Origin: Curvivirga aplysinae
GTDB lineage: Bacteria; Pseudomonadota; Alphaproteobacteria; UBA8366; Aestuariispiraceae
Direction of reading: 5' to 3'
Length of the DNA stretch: 50,138 nucleotides
Assembly (NCBI RefSeq): GCF_009711445.1
Contig: NZ_SMMC01000206.1
Span: forward strand, 1-50,138
Part shown: in pieces, positions 26,201-33,601 of the stretch
Numbering within the stretch: the first letter of the stretch is position 1
Layout of the letters: the number at the start of each line of letters is the position of its first letter
Made by a program: the position numbers and the translations under genes
Notes under the pieces: model-generated
Told to the model about the DNA's origin: nothing
Database searches by the model: none
What the model saw: only the letters and a program-made list of their open reading frames with translations

Positions 26201-27025
26201 CCCCGGGGAACTTAGTGCAAAGGATGTGGCGTTTAACACAATACCCGTATTGGCTTCTTCCATTAATTCCGTTAACAGAGCTGCACATACTGGATCTTTT
26301 AAGCTCGCGGCATAAAGGGGTAATGCATTCACACCAGCAGCATCCAAAGACGCAATCAACTGATCCAGCATACGTGTATTAGCCGCCTGATAAAGTGCGC
26401 GATAGAAAGTGATCGCCGCAACAGGACGCCCCTCTTTCCACGGAAGATCGGAAATGTTTGGTTGTGTTAATTCAGGCCAATAAATACCAGCACGTAATAA
26501 CGGCGCAGGCTCGATCCATTCAGCTTCATTTCCCAATAAACTAGAAGCGTAGCGCAAGAAGTTAGTTGCGTTTTCCACGCCACCTTGCACACAATATTGC
26601 CATAAACGATGACTTTCTTCTTTCCCTAAGGACGATAAACCAGCCAATTCTGCATCGGGATTATCATCCCCTGGTAACCATGCAAGGGGGATATTTTTGG
26701 CACGACAAATGGCGGTTAATTGTTCAACCCCATATTCCCAATAACCTCGCCCGCCAAGCAAACGCCCAACAACCAATTTCGCATTCGAAATGATTTCTTC
26801 AGCATAAAGATCAACGGAATAGTTATGGCCAAGATGAAGCAGATTGGCAACGCGAACGGAAGGCGTATTTTCATCTTCTTGAAGACGAATAGCTTGTGCT
26901 TTAGCAAAGCAGGATACTTCCGTATCAGCGGCAGTCAAAATAACGATATCACTCGGCGTTTGACCTAGGTCGATTGCTTCTGAACCGTCGTCTACGGCAC
27001 CTGGTGTGGCTGCTAAAAGATGCAT
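23264..27025 (-). CDS. cobN: Cobaltochelatase large subunit CobN
   Basis: 1253-aa subunit that binds hydrogenobyrinic acid a,c-diamide and inserts cobalt with ATP hydrolysis by CobS/CobT, the late step of the oxygen-dependent route. The CobN/magnesium-chelatase H-type core is recognisable, for example AVIHMGKHGNMEWLPGK, VNDPGEGTQAKRRAQG and SAWGTSNMRTGGDD. Length and the presence of true CobS and CobT in the window argue against a BchH or other H-subunit paralogue. The ATG has a ribosome-binding site (AAGGACGGG). It stands alone, about 18 kb from cobS-cobT. No CobG/CobZ or CobF is seen here to supply a cobalt-free substrate. Confidence 0.95.
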   Translation of the reverse strand: MHLLAATPGAVDDGSEAIDLGQTPSDIVILTAADTEVSCFAKAQAIRLQEDENTPSVRVANLLHLGHNYSVDLYAEEIISNAKLVVGRLLGGRGYWEYGVEQLTAICRAKNIPLAWLPGDDNPDAELAGLSSLGKEESHRLWQYCVQGGVENATNFLRYASSLLGNEAEWIEPAPLLRAGIYWPELTQPNISDLPWKEGRPVAAITFYRALYQAANTRMLDQLIASLDAAGVNALPLYAASLKDPVCAALLTELMEEANTGIVLNATSFALSSPGAARTATPFDSLDCPVLQVIFSGGNEEIWRENTNGLSARDIAMNVALPEVDGRLLSRAVSFKGLAQRDEIIQADLVEYQPVKDRCDFVANLASNWLSLRHTEAKDRNIALIFANYPNRDGRLGNGVGLDTPNGAMEVLKSLEGEGYDISVPFVDGNALLSHLSAGPTNAGNDGREIRETLGLNAYNRFFDTLPKSIKEAVLERWGAPETDPFYLSAGDHAGEFALSIFKLGKIVVGLQPARGYNINPVETYHSPDLVPPHGYIAFYAWLRESYKAHAVIHMGKHGNMEWLPGKSVALSEECYPEAVFGPLPHLYPFIVNDPGEGTQAKRRAQGVIIDHLTPPLTRAESYGPLKDLELLVDEYFEAAGVDPRRLKVLKREILELTRVTGLDKDAGIEKSDNEDDALAQLDNYLCELKEMQIRDGLHIFGLSPTGDQLTDLLVALVRVQRNQGEGGDASLLRALAKDWDFPIEFDALDCDMRADWTGPKPEVLTDIIDDNWRSNGDTIERMEEFSRKLVLGEVEAAGEHSEAVISEIRDVLRPMLESCGEAEIQGLLDGLDGRFVQPGSSGAPTRGRPDVLPTGRNFYSVDTRTVPTPAAWTLGWKSAQMLVECYAQDHGSYPKRLALSAWGTSNMRTGGDDIAQALALMGVRPTWDSASRRVTGFEIMPLDLLDRPRVDVTLRISGFFRDAFPGLIDLVDSASRAVAKLDESEIDNPLAANLIREKAELSAQGMDETLAEKQAGARVFGSKPGAYGAGLQALIDEKGWESEDDLARAYVAWGGYAYGAGAEGRAAHNLFERRLSQVEAVLHNQDNREHDLLDSDDYYQFEGGMTAAVRMLSGDQPTVYHNDHSRPESPKIRTLQDEIGRVVRARVVNPKWIEGVMRHGYKGAFEMAATVDYMFAFAATAKCVENHHFDAVVDAYLKDEKVLDFLKKHNPQALKEMLERLQEALDRGLWQTRRNDVFGLLEELIVKETTVS

Positions 27026-27355
27026 GGATCCCGTCCTTATCCAAAAGGCGTTTTTATTCTTTAAAATAGCCTTCCTTTTGCCTGTTTCTGTGGCTTTTGG
27101 TCAAGCATGAAAACGACAGATTTCCAGATAAATGCACGTTTACCAATAGATACCCTCGGCTAAAGCCGGGATCCTATGGGTAATACCGCCCTAAAATTAA
27201 AATTTGCAGCACAAATACAACTCCTTTTAGGAGTGGTCTTGAATCCTGTTGTCATAGAGGCTCCACATATCTACGCATCATGTCTTCGACTGCATAAAAA
27301 AACAGCCGTCTAAATTCTTAAACGGCTGCTTAATGAATCAATATAGAGTATTGGT
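27026..27355 (-). other. 330-bp intergenic region between fabI and cobN
   Basis: This spacer has no gene that I can support. Read on the minus strand it holds the fabI terminator, then a small perfect hairpin ACTCCT-AAA-AGGAGT (27221-27235). A larger imperfect palindrome around 27148-27178 has a core CCCGGC-TTTA-GCC-GA-GGG flanked by ATAG/CTAT. Such CCCGGC-rich palindromes occur as dispersed repeats in several alphaproteobacterial genomes, but only this copy is seen here. The cobN promoter should lie in this stretch. I do not see a cobalamin riboswitch core or B12 box. Confidence 0.5.
27296..27328 (-). terminator. Rho-independent terminator after fabI
   Basis: On the minus strand CAGCCGT ... 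ACGGCTG forms a 7-bp stem with additional TTA/TAA pairing in the loop region. It is followed directly by seven T residues. It starts about 28 nt after the fabI stop and separates fabI from cobN. Confidence 0.85.
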
Positions 27356-28147
27356 TTACTGTGGCACAGCCATACCGATTACGTGGTAACCGCTATCCAC
27401 ATGGTGAACCTCACCTGTGACACCGGCACCTAGGTCAGACATCAGATAAACTGCAGCACCACCAACATCTTCCAATGTAATGTTGCGACGCATTGGTGCG
27501 TTATCTGCTTGCCAGTTATAAACAAAACGTGCGCCGGAAATCGCAGATCCAGCCAAGGTACGCATTGGCCCTGCGGAAATCGCATTCACACGGATACCAT
27601 TTTGACCTAAATCTTGTGCCAAGTAGCGAACAGATGCTTCAAGCGCTGCTTTCGCCACACCCATCACGTTATAAGAAGGCATCACACGTTCCGCACCGGA
27701 ATAAGACAAGGTCACCAAGCTACCACCATTTTTCATCAATGGTTCAGCTGCAGCGGCAACTGCCGTGAAGCTGTAGCAAGAAATATCCATTGTTTGCGCA
27801 AAATTGGCACGTGTTGTTTCCACATAACGGCCTTTCAACTCATTCTTGTCAGAATAAGCAATCGCATGAACAACAAAATCAATGCTGTCCCATTTTTCAC
27901 CAATGGAAGTGAAGGCACGCTGGATATCGTCATCATTTTCCACATCACATGGAATACAGAAATCAGAACCAACAGATTCTGCCAATGGGCGCACACGTTT
28001 TTCCATGCTATCGCCCTGATATGTGAATGCGAGTTCTGCGCCATGTTCAGCACAGAGTTTTGCGATACCCCAAGCGATGGAATGGTCATTCGCCACCCCC
28101 ATAATCACGCCGCGTTTACCGCTCATAACACCTTTATTTTCAGACAT
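27356..28147 (-). CDS. fabI: Enoyl-[acyl-carrier-protein] reductase (NADH) FabI
   Basis: Last reduction step of the fatty-acid elongation cycle, an SDR-fold tetramer. The N-terminal glycine-rich GVANDHSIAWGIAK is the FabI version of the nucleotide-binding loop. Catalytic residues are Tyr149 and the Tyr159-x6-Lys166 pair in PSYNVMGVAK. The 263-aa length is typical. The C-terminal HHVDSGYHVIGM segment is conserved in FabI. It is downstream of fabB by 20 nt and ends with its own terminator. Confidence 0.96.
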   Translation of the reverse strand: MSENKGVMSGKRGVIMGVANDHSIAWGIAKLCAEHGAELAFTYQGDSMEKRVRPLAESVGSDFCIPCDVENDDDIQRAFTSIGEKWDSIDFVVHAIAYSDKNELKGRYVETTRANFAQTMDISCYSFTAVAAAAEPLMKNGGSLVTLSYSGAERVMPSYNVMGVAKAALEASVRYLAQDLGQNGIRVNAISAGPMRTLAGSAISGARFVYNWQADNAPMRRNITLEDVGGAAVYLMSDLGAGVTGEVHHVDSGYHVIGMAVPQ

Positions 28148-28167
28148 ATTCTTTTCCCCTTAAAAGC

Positions 28168-29391
28168 TTAGTCTGTGTAACGTTGCATTGCTAATGTGCA
28201 ATTTGTCCCGCCAAAGCCGAAGCTGTTGGAAAGCGCAACGTCGATATCAACATCATCGATACGGGATGTGGCAATGTTCATGCCTTCTGCTTCCGGATCA
28301 AGATTTTCAATGTTAATAGATTCAGCAATGAAACGTTCTTTCATCATCAATAAGGAATAGATTGCTTCTTGTGCACCTGTCGCGCCCAAAGAATGGCCTG
28401 TTAAGGATTTGGTAGATCCAATCACTGGCATTGTTTCAGCGTCCCCGAATACTTCGCGAACCGCGCCTAATTCTTTGGTATCACCAACTGGTGTGGATGT
28501 ACCATGTGCATTGATATAGGAAACTGTGCCATTCACTGTGGAAAGGGCTTGGTTCATACAACGAACCGCACCTTCACCAGATGGTGCCACCATATCGTAA
28601 CCATCAGATGTTGCGCCATAACCAACTAATTCAGCGTAGATTTTCGCACCACGTGCTTTCGCATGTTCCAATTCTTCAAGAACCAGAACCGCCGCACCAC
28701 CGGCGATAACAAAACCATCACGTGCCGCATCATAAGCGCGAGACGCTTTAGATGGGTTATCGTTGTATTTAGAACTTAGGGCGCCCATCGCATCAAACAC
28801 AACGGTCAATGTCCAGTCTAATTCTTCGCCACCACCAGCAAAGACAATATCTTGTTTGCCCCATTGGATTTGCTCCATACCGCTACCAATGCAATGTGCA
28901 GATGTAGAGCAAGCAGAACTGATCGAATAGTTCACACCTTTAATCTTAAACGGGGTCGCCAATGTCGCAGAGTTTGTGGAAGACATAATACGTGGCACCA
29001 TGAATGGACCCACACGTTTCGCAGATTTCTCACGCGCTGTATCCCATGACCAAAGCATATTTTTAGTAGATGGACCACCAGAGCCCATGATCAAACCCGT
29101 ACGCTCATTCGACACGTCATTTTCTTCGAGGCCCGCATCGTCGATTGCCTGTTCCATGGCAATATAGTTCCAAGCTGCACCATCGCCCATGAAACGCATC
29201 AATTTCTTATCAATATGCTCTGTCGGGTCAAGATTAACGGCACCATGGACATGACTACGGAAACCACGTTCTGCATAATCTTCACAATGAACAATACCTG
29301 ACTTACCTTCTTTCAAAGATGCCAGAACTTCTTCTTGATTATTTCCGATGCTGGAAACGATACCGATACCGGTAACAACGACGCGACGCAT
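28168..29391 (-). CDS. fabB: 3-oxoacyl-[acyl-carrier-protein] synthase I FabB
   Basis: Condensing enzyme needed to elongate unsaturated acyl chains made by FabA. The thiolase fold carries the Cys-His-His triad: Cys161 in [12 protein letters not shown] (FabB-type), His in [11 protein letters not shown] and His in [12 protein letters not shown]. The 407-aa length is standard. It follows fabA but is separated by a 192-bp AT-rich spacer with an inverted repeat, and precedes fabI by 20 nt. The trio forms the anaerobic unsaturated fatty-acid module. Confidence 0.95.
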   Translation of the reverse strand: MRRVVVTGIGIVSSIGNNQEEVLASLKEGKSGIVHCEDYAERGFRSHVHGAVNLDPTEHIDKKLMRFMGDGAAWNYIAMEQAIDDAGLEENDVSNERTGLIMGSGGPSTKNMLWSWDTAREKSAKRVGPFMVPRIMSSTNSATLATPFKIKGVNYSISSACSTSAHCIGSGMEQIQWGKQDIVFAGGGEELDWTLTVVFDAMGALSSKYNDNPSKASRAYDAARDGFVIAGGAAVLVLEELEHAKARGAKIYAELVGYGATSDGYDMVAPSGEGAVRCMNQALSTVNGTVSYINAHGTSTPVGDTKELGAVREVFGDAETMPVIGSTKSLTGHSLGATGAQEAIYSLLMMKERFIAESINIENLDPEAEGMNIATSRIDDVDIDVALSNSFGFGGTNCTLAMQRYTD

Positions 29392-29531
29392 GGGGAAGCC
29401 CCTTTTCTATGCTAATTGTATATTTAACAAAATGTACCAAATTGCATTCATAAATATAGAGGAAATTTGCTACATTTATTTTATTTCACAATGATCAATG
29501 AAAATTTAACATTCTCGATCAGATTATAAAG

Positions 29532-29568
29532 TGAAAGCTTGCCCATGAATATAACAGACAAGCTTTCA
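29532..29568 (-). terminator. Inverted repeat in the fabA-fabB spacer
   Basis: TGAAAGCTTG (29532-29541) and CAAGCTTTCA (29559-29568) are perfect 10-nt arms with a 17-nt loop, starting 15 nt after the fabA stop. No long T run follows, so it may only partially terminate or may stabilise the fabA transcript. The rest of the 192-bp spacer is AT-rich and could hold a fabB promoter. Confidence 0.45.
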
Positions 29569-29583
29569 TAATTCTTTATATAG

Positions 29584-30111
29584 TTAAGCTTCTTGAGGAA
29601 TAAAGAGGCCAACCTTCATATCAGTAACTTCACAAGCTGTTTTACCATCAACTTTCATGATGCCATCAGCGACGCCCATGATTAATTTACGCATAATCAC
29701 GCGCTTCATGGTGATTTCATAAGTTACTTTTTTGGCTGTGGGTAGCACCATATCAGACAATTTAACTTCACCGACACCTAATGCGCGACCTTTACCTTTG
29801 CCACCCATCCAGCCAAGGAAGAAGCCAGTCAATTGCCACATTGCATCTAAGCCTAAACAACCTGGCATGACGGGGTCACCACGGAAATGGCAATCAAAGA
29901 ACCAAAGATCAGGTTTAATATCCAATTCAGCCAAAATATGGCCTTTTCCATGTTCACCACCATCTTTGGTGATGCTTGTGATACGGTCCATCATTAACAT
30001 ATTTGGCAAAGGCAACAATGCGTTACCAGGACCAAACAATTTGCCATGACCACAATCGATTAAATCGTCATAGGAAAAGCTATTCCGGTGGGTAAGATTA
30101 TCTTCGCTCAA
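29584..30111 (-). CDS. fabA: 3-hydroxydecanoyl-[acyl-carrier-protein] dehydratase/isomerase FabA
   Basis: Introduces the double bond of unsaturated fatty acids at the C10 stage. The hot-dog fold enzyme shows the active-site His75 in [14 protein letters not shown] and Asp89 in LGLDAMWQL. The 175-aa length matches. The start is a TTG at 30111: no ATG precedes the conserved N-terminal block ([15 protein letters not shown]), and GGAG (30119-30122) lies 7 nt upstream at ideal spacing. It begins the fabA-fabB-fabI set after a terminator for the upstream permease gene. Confidence 0.95.
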   Translation of the reverse strand: MSEDNLTHRNSFSYDDLIDCGHGKLFGPGNALLPLPNMLMMDRITSITKDGGEHGKGHILAELDIKPDLWFFDCHFRGDPVMPGCLGLDAMWQLTGFFLGWMGGKGKGRALGVGEVKLSDMVLPTAKKVTYEITMKRVIMRKLIMGVADGIMKVDGKTACEVTDMKVGLFIPQEA

Positions 30112-30201
30112 GATACTGCTCCGACTTTTTCATATATTTCTACCCTCCTATTACACCAAGCCTTCATGGAAAACAATGCGCAAGAAAGCAGAAATAGCGG
30201 T

Positions 30202-30250
30202 AAAAAAGCCTTTAAAGTGAAAGATTTTTCATATTTCACTTAATTAAGGC
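30202..30250 (-). terminator. Rho-independent terminator of the EamA permease gene
   Basis: On the minus strand, AAGTGAAA (30234-30241) pairs with TTTCACTT (30215-30222). The stem extends by outer GCCTT/AAGGC arms across an asymmetric internal loop. It is followed by six T residues (30202-30207). It overlaps the last codon of the permease gene and isolates fabA from it. Confidence 0.75.
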
Positions 30251-31173
30251 AAATCTGTCACAGGTGGCGTAATTGTCTTAGCCTTTTTCTTTTCACGATA
30301 CAAAATATACATGCCACAAGAAACAATAATGGCAGCGCCCCACCAAACATGCATTTCTGGTAAATCCCCCCAGAAAACAAAACCAAAAAGGACAGCCCAT
30401 ATCAATGTGGAATATTCAAATGGCGTTACCGTCGCCATTTCACCTATTGCAAAAGCTTTGGTTAAAAATATATGCCCCACCATCGCCAATAAGGCCATCG
30501 CAACAAACATCCATAAATCCTCTAACGGGATAGGCACCCATTGAAATGGCATAAAGGCTGACGCAATAACTAAAATGCCCAAATTAAAATAGAAAACCAG
30601 ACAGAAAGAAGATTCCGTGTCACTCATCCAACGCACCATCAGTCCGATAATAGAATAAGCCGAACAACCCACCAAAGCCCAAATTGCCGCTGATTGGAAT
30701 GTTGTGCTACCGGGCTGTACGATAATGATCACACCAACAAAGCCCACAATAATAGAAATCCAGCGCTGAAAACCTACTTTCTCTTTAAAAAGCGGCACGG
30801 ATAAAGCTGTCATAATAAATGGTGAGGCAAAAAACAGGACTGTGACATCTGCCAGCGGCATCTCACCTAAAGCCGTAAAGAAAAAGAATGGCGCACAAAA
30901 TCCAATCGCAGCACGGAAGATATGAGCTTTCCATCTCTGAGTTTTGATATTCTTGAGATTATTACGCTGTCCCAAGGCCCATATAAGCAAAATAGGTACG
31001 ATAATCCAGCTTCGGACAGCCAGTGTTTGTGCCACCGGATATTGAGCCTCGACCATTGTCTTTGCAACGGCATCCATAGCACTTAACAAAGCCATACCAA
31101 TCATAAGATAGACAATTGCTATTAGATTATTCGTTTCACGTGTTGTTGCATCTACTTGCAAACCGACAGCCAT
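30244..31173 (-). CDS. EamA/DMT-family inner-membrane permease
   Basis: 309-aa protein with about ten hydrophobic helices in two homologous EamA halves, typical of the RhaT/YdcZ-like drug/metabolite transporter superfamily. Recognisable features are AVRSWIIVPI, a FFASPFIMTALSVPLF segment ending half one, and FEYSTLIWAVLFGFVFWGDLP near the end. The substrate is unknown; relatives export amino acids or other metabolites. The ATG at 31173, preceded by GCGGGGTG, was chosen over an in-frame GTG at 31200. Confidence 0.85.
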   Translation of the reverse strand: MAVGLQVDATTRETNNLIAIVYLMIGMALLSAMDAVAKTMVEAQYPVAQTLAVRSWIIVPILLIWALGQRNNLKNIKTQRWKAHIFRAAIGFCAPFFFFTALGEMPLADVTVLFFASPFIMTALSVPLFKEKVGFQRWISIIVGFVGVIIIVQPGSTTFQSAAIWALVGCSAYSIIGLMVRWMSDTESSFCLVFYFNLGILVIASAFMPFQWVPIPLEDLWMFVAMALLAMVGHIFLTKAFAIGEMATVTPFEYSTLIWAVLFGFVFWGDLPEMHVWWGAAIIVSCGMYILYREKKKAKTITPPVTDLP

Positions 31174-31324
31174 AATCACACCCCGCACCCTATATATCAC
31201 ACATACAGCTATTTATTTGTTCTTAGTCTATATAGGGTTTAATAAGAAAAGATAGTTCCTACATAATGCATCCTGACGGGGAATGTCAGCATAAATTTGT
31301 GCAAAAGATTTAAGAGGACAGATC

Positions 31325-31987
31325 ATGAAACCTTTTATTCACATAGATATCATTTCAGACGTGGTTTGTCCGTGGTGTGTTGTTGGCTATAAACGCTTAC
31401 TTTCTGCGCTTGAAGAAATGCAGGGTCGGATAGATTATCAAATTCAGTGGCACCCGTTTGAACTTAATCCTGATATGGAGATGGAAGGTGAGAACCTTCG
31501 CGATCATATCATCAGAAAATATAACTCTTCCCCTGAACAAAGCGCTAATATTCGTGAAACACTTATACAATATGGTTTGGATTTAGGGTTCCAGTTCAAC
31601 TTTTTTGATGACATGCGTATCTATAATACCTTCACGGCACATCAACTTTTACATTGGGCATTGAAACAAGGTAAACAAACGGACCTCAAACTTGCCTTAT
31701 TTGATGCTTATTTCACCCACCAGAAAAACATTTCTGAGAGTGAAACACTTTTAGATGTCGTGGGCGCCATCGGCCTAGATAAAAACGACGCAAAATCTGT
31801 GTTGGAAGATGGTCGTTACGTGGAAGCCGTTCGCGAAAATCAGCGTCGATGGCTTTCCCTAGGCATTCAGGGTGTTCCTGCTGTTGTTTTAGATAATAAA
31901 TATTTGATTTCCGGCGCGCAAGAAGCCTCCTATTTCAAACAAGCACTTGAACAATGTCTGGAAGAAGTAAAAACTGAGGATTACTAA
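31325..31987 (+). CDS. FrnE/DsbA-like thiol oxidoreductase
   Basis: 220-aa thioredoxin-fold protein with an inserted helical domain, of the FrnE/HCCA-isomerase subset of DsbA. The CPWC active site (Cys15-Cys18) sits in ISDVVCPWCVVGYKRL and the cis-proline loop in GIQGVPAVVLDNKYLISGAQ. There is no signal peptide, so it acts in the cytoplasm, probably as a disulfide isomerase/reductase or glutathione-linked enzyme. AGAGGACAG upstream is a good ribosome-binding site. It stands alone, between the divergent EamA permease and a SIMPL gene. Confidence 0.88.
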   Translation: MKPFIHIDIISDVVCPWCVVGYKRLLSALEEMQGRIDYQIQWHPFELNPDMEMEGENLRDHIIRKYNSSPEQSANIRETLIQYGLDLGFQFNFFDDMRIYNTFTAHQLLHWALKQGKQTDLKLALFDAYFTHQKNISESETLLDVVGAIGLDKNDAKSVLEDGRYVEAVRENQRRWLSLGIQGVPAVVLDNKYLISGAQEASYFKQALEQCLEEVKTEDY

Positions 31988-32071
31988 AAACCCTGTCTAT
32001 AGATCGTTAAATTCCTGACATATTTCCGCCTGATTAATACCTGAGAGTCTACCTTTCAGGAAATTAATCTT

Positions 32072-32090
32072 TATCGTGATAATCACGATA
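32072..32090. promoter_or_regulatory. Operator-like palindrome before the SIMPL gene
   Basis: TATCGTGATAATCACGATA has two perfect 9-nt arms around a single central base. It lies immediately upstream of the ribosome-binding site AGGAGAGG and 14 nt before the ATG at 32104. A dyad of this quality with almost no spacer is more like a DNA-binding site than an RNA hairpin. The cognate regulator is unknown. Confidence 0.5.
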
Positions 32091-32103
32091 GTCAGGAGAG
32101 GAT

Positions 32104-32829
32104 ATGTCAAAACCAAATCAGACAGGGTTTATATTTTTAGGTTTATTTCTAGCTTTAGGAATAACCCTTGGTGGCTATTTCATCGGGCAAACCATGTATA
32201 ACGCCAAAGTTGCCCTCAACACGGCAGAGGCAAAAGGTTTAGCAGAAAAACGCGTGAAAGCGGATCGTGCCAACTGGACCATAATTTTTAGGAATGCGGG
32301 ATATAAAAGCGAAGATATTCCTGCGCTTTATAAAAAATCCGAAGAAAACCAAAAAACAATCATCAACCTGCTTAAACAAAATGGCTTTGATGAAAGTGAA
32401 ATCAAACTCGGTGTGATTGATTATTCCTATATGGAATATCGGGATGACAATCAAAACTTAGTAGATGAAAGACATCAACTGACAGGCTCTATTGATGTTG
32501 AGACTGATAAAGTAGACTTGGTTTCAACTGTAAGATCCAGCATCAACAAACTGATCACGCAAGGCATTGATATCGAGAATTATGCCCCAAGATATTATTT
32601 CACCAAATTAAATGAAATTAAGCCAGAGATGCTAAAAGAAGCGACACAAAACGCACGTATCGCCGCAAATGAATTTGCGTCAAATGCCGGTGCAAATGTG
32701 GGGCGCATTCGAAATGCACGACAAGGTGGCTTTATCGTTCGCGATGCGGGTGAAGAATATGGCGACACAGCAAAAATTGAGAAAGATATACGCATTGTCA
32801 CCACCATCACCTTCTATTTAACGGATTGA
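32104..32829 (+). CDS. SIMPL-domain (DUF541) envelope protein
   Basis: 241-aa protein with an N-terminal membrane anchor or uncleaved signal (about 9-30) and a periplasmic SIMPL domain. Typical SIMPL features are RADRANWTIIFRNAG-like and LTGSIDVETDKVD strands, and a late NARIAANEFASNAGANVGRIRNARQG helix-turn. Family members such as E. coli YggE and Brucella BP26 form oligomers and are linked to oxidative-stress resistance, but no enzymatic activity is known. It is monocistronic, with a strong palindrome directly upstream. Confidence 0.85.
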   Translation: MSKPNQTGFIFLGLFLALGITLGGYFIGQTMYNAKVALNTAEAKGLAEKRVKADRANWTIIFRNAGYKSEDIPALYKKSEENQKTIINLLKQNGFDESEIKLGVIDYSYMEYRDDNQNLVDERHQLTGSIDVETDKVDLVSTVRSSINKLITQGIDIENYAPRYYFTKLNEIKPEMLKEATQNARIAANEFASNAGANVGRIRNARQGGFIVRDAGEEYGDTAKIEKDIRIVTTITFYLTD

Positions 32830-32911
32830 TAACATTCATTTAGCTTCTTGCCTCTCTATCGAAGTAACGATAAACTTTTTGGAAAAGTTAAGCTGCTAAA
32901 TTAAAATCAAG

Positions 32912-33499
32912 ATGTCATACTTATACGATTTTCACCAGATTCCAAACAAACTGGATATCAAATGCCCCTCATGCGGTAAACGTGCTTTATTCGAACATGG
33001 TGCGATAGTGAAAATCTTACTTAAGAAAGACATTTCTTTTTTTAAACAAAATGATCTTTTTGAATATCGTTTATTCAAAAATGATTCGGGCCATTCATGG
33101 CATGGCGCAATTTATTGTGCCAACTTACATGGTAACTCTACTCAGGCAATTCATGAGTTGCCTGATGGATACACACCAGAAGACTGGAATCATGAATCAT
33201 CTTATCTTTCAAACAAAAGCAGTCAATTTGGTGCCGTTTCTTGTAGCAATTGCTGCACAAGGCGGCGCCATTTTTTAAATTGGCCTGCGGATGCCTTTTA
33301 TTCCATTCAAGTCAAAGATAAAATACTATGGGCCTATAATCGGGATTCAACAATCGAACTAAGAGATTACATCGCTTCGCATGATAGAGACATCTACGCA
33401 TATAATTGGACTTTTTTCCTACTACATATCCCCACCTCATTTAAAAAGCGAAATATCCGAGATACCGTAATAAAGAAATTAAACAAAATTCTTAAATAA
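32912..33499 (+). CDS. Uncharacterised Cys-rich 195-aa protein
   Basis: I do not recognise a family. The protein has a CPSC pair (18-21), Cys69 and a CSNCC cluster (111-115), spaced as in a split zinc ribbon. It is rich in aromatic residues and histidine (WHGAIYCANLHGN, CCTRRRHFLNWPADAFY). The C-terminus is very Lys-rich and AT-rich at DNA level. It has no signal peptide or membrane helix. It is flanked by short spacers and unrelated genes. Codon use looks more AT-biased than its neighbours, which may point to acquisition, but I could not measure this. Confidence 0.65.
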   Translation: MSYLYDFHQIPNKLDIKCPSCGKRALFEHGAIVKILLKKDISFFKQNDLFEYRLFKNDSGHSWHGAIYCANLHGNSTQAIHELPDGYTPEDWNHESSYLSNKSSQFGAVSCSNCCTRRRHFLNWPADAFYSIQVKDKILWAYNRDSTIELRDYIASHDRDIYAYNWTFFLLHIPTSFKKRNIRDTVIKKLNKILK

Positions 33500-33601
33500 T
33501 ATCTTACTAAGACCATCATCACTGACAGATAACACCCAAGTCCCATTTATAGCCGCGTTTTCAGGCTTGCCTTTTTCGCCTAGATAGACATAGTGCGGCT
33601 T

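Noticed and set aside
23387-26968. Many long frames on the plus strand opposite cobN
   Set aside because: They are antisense shadows of a large conserved coding region; their translations are rich in His, Pro and Gln with no recognisable domain.
23264-27025. Magnesium chelatase BchH (bacteriochlorophyll synthesis) for the large chelatase gene
   Set aside because: CobS and CobT, not BchI/BchD, are encoded in the window and no photosynthesis genes are present; the sequence blocks fit CobN.
27116-27240. Insertion sequence remnant in the cobN-fabI spacer
   Set aside because: No transposase fragment or direct target repeats are visible; only short palindromes are present.
33562-33577. AGGCTTGCCTTTTT as a terminator before the NDUFAF5-like gene
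   Set aside because: The arms are only four bases with a two-base loop, which cannot form a stable hairpin.
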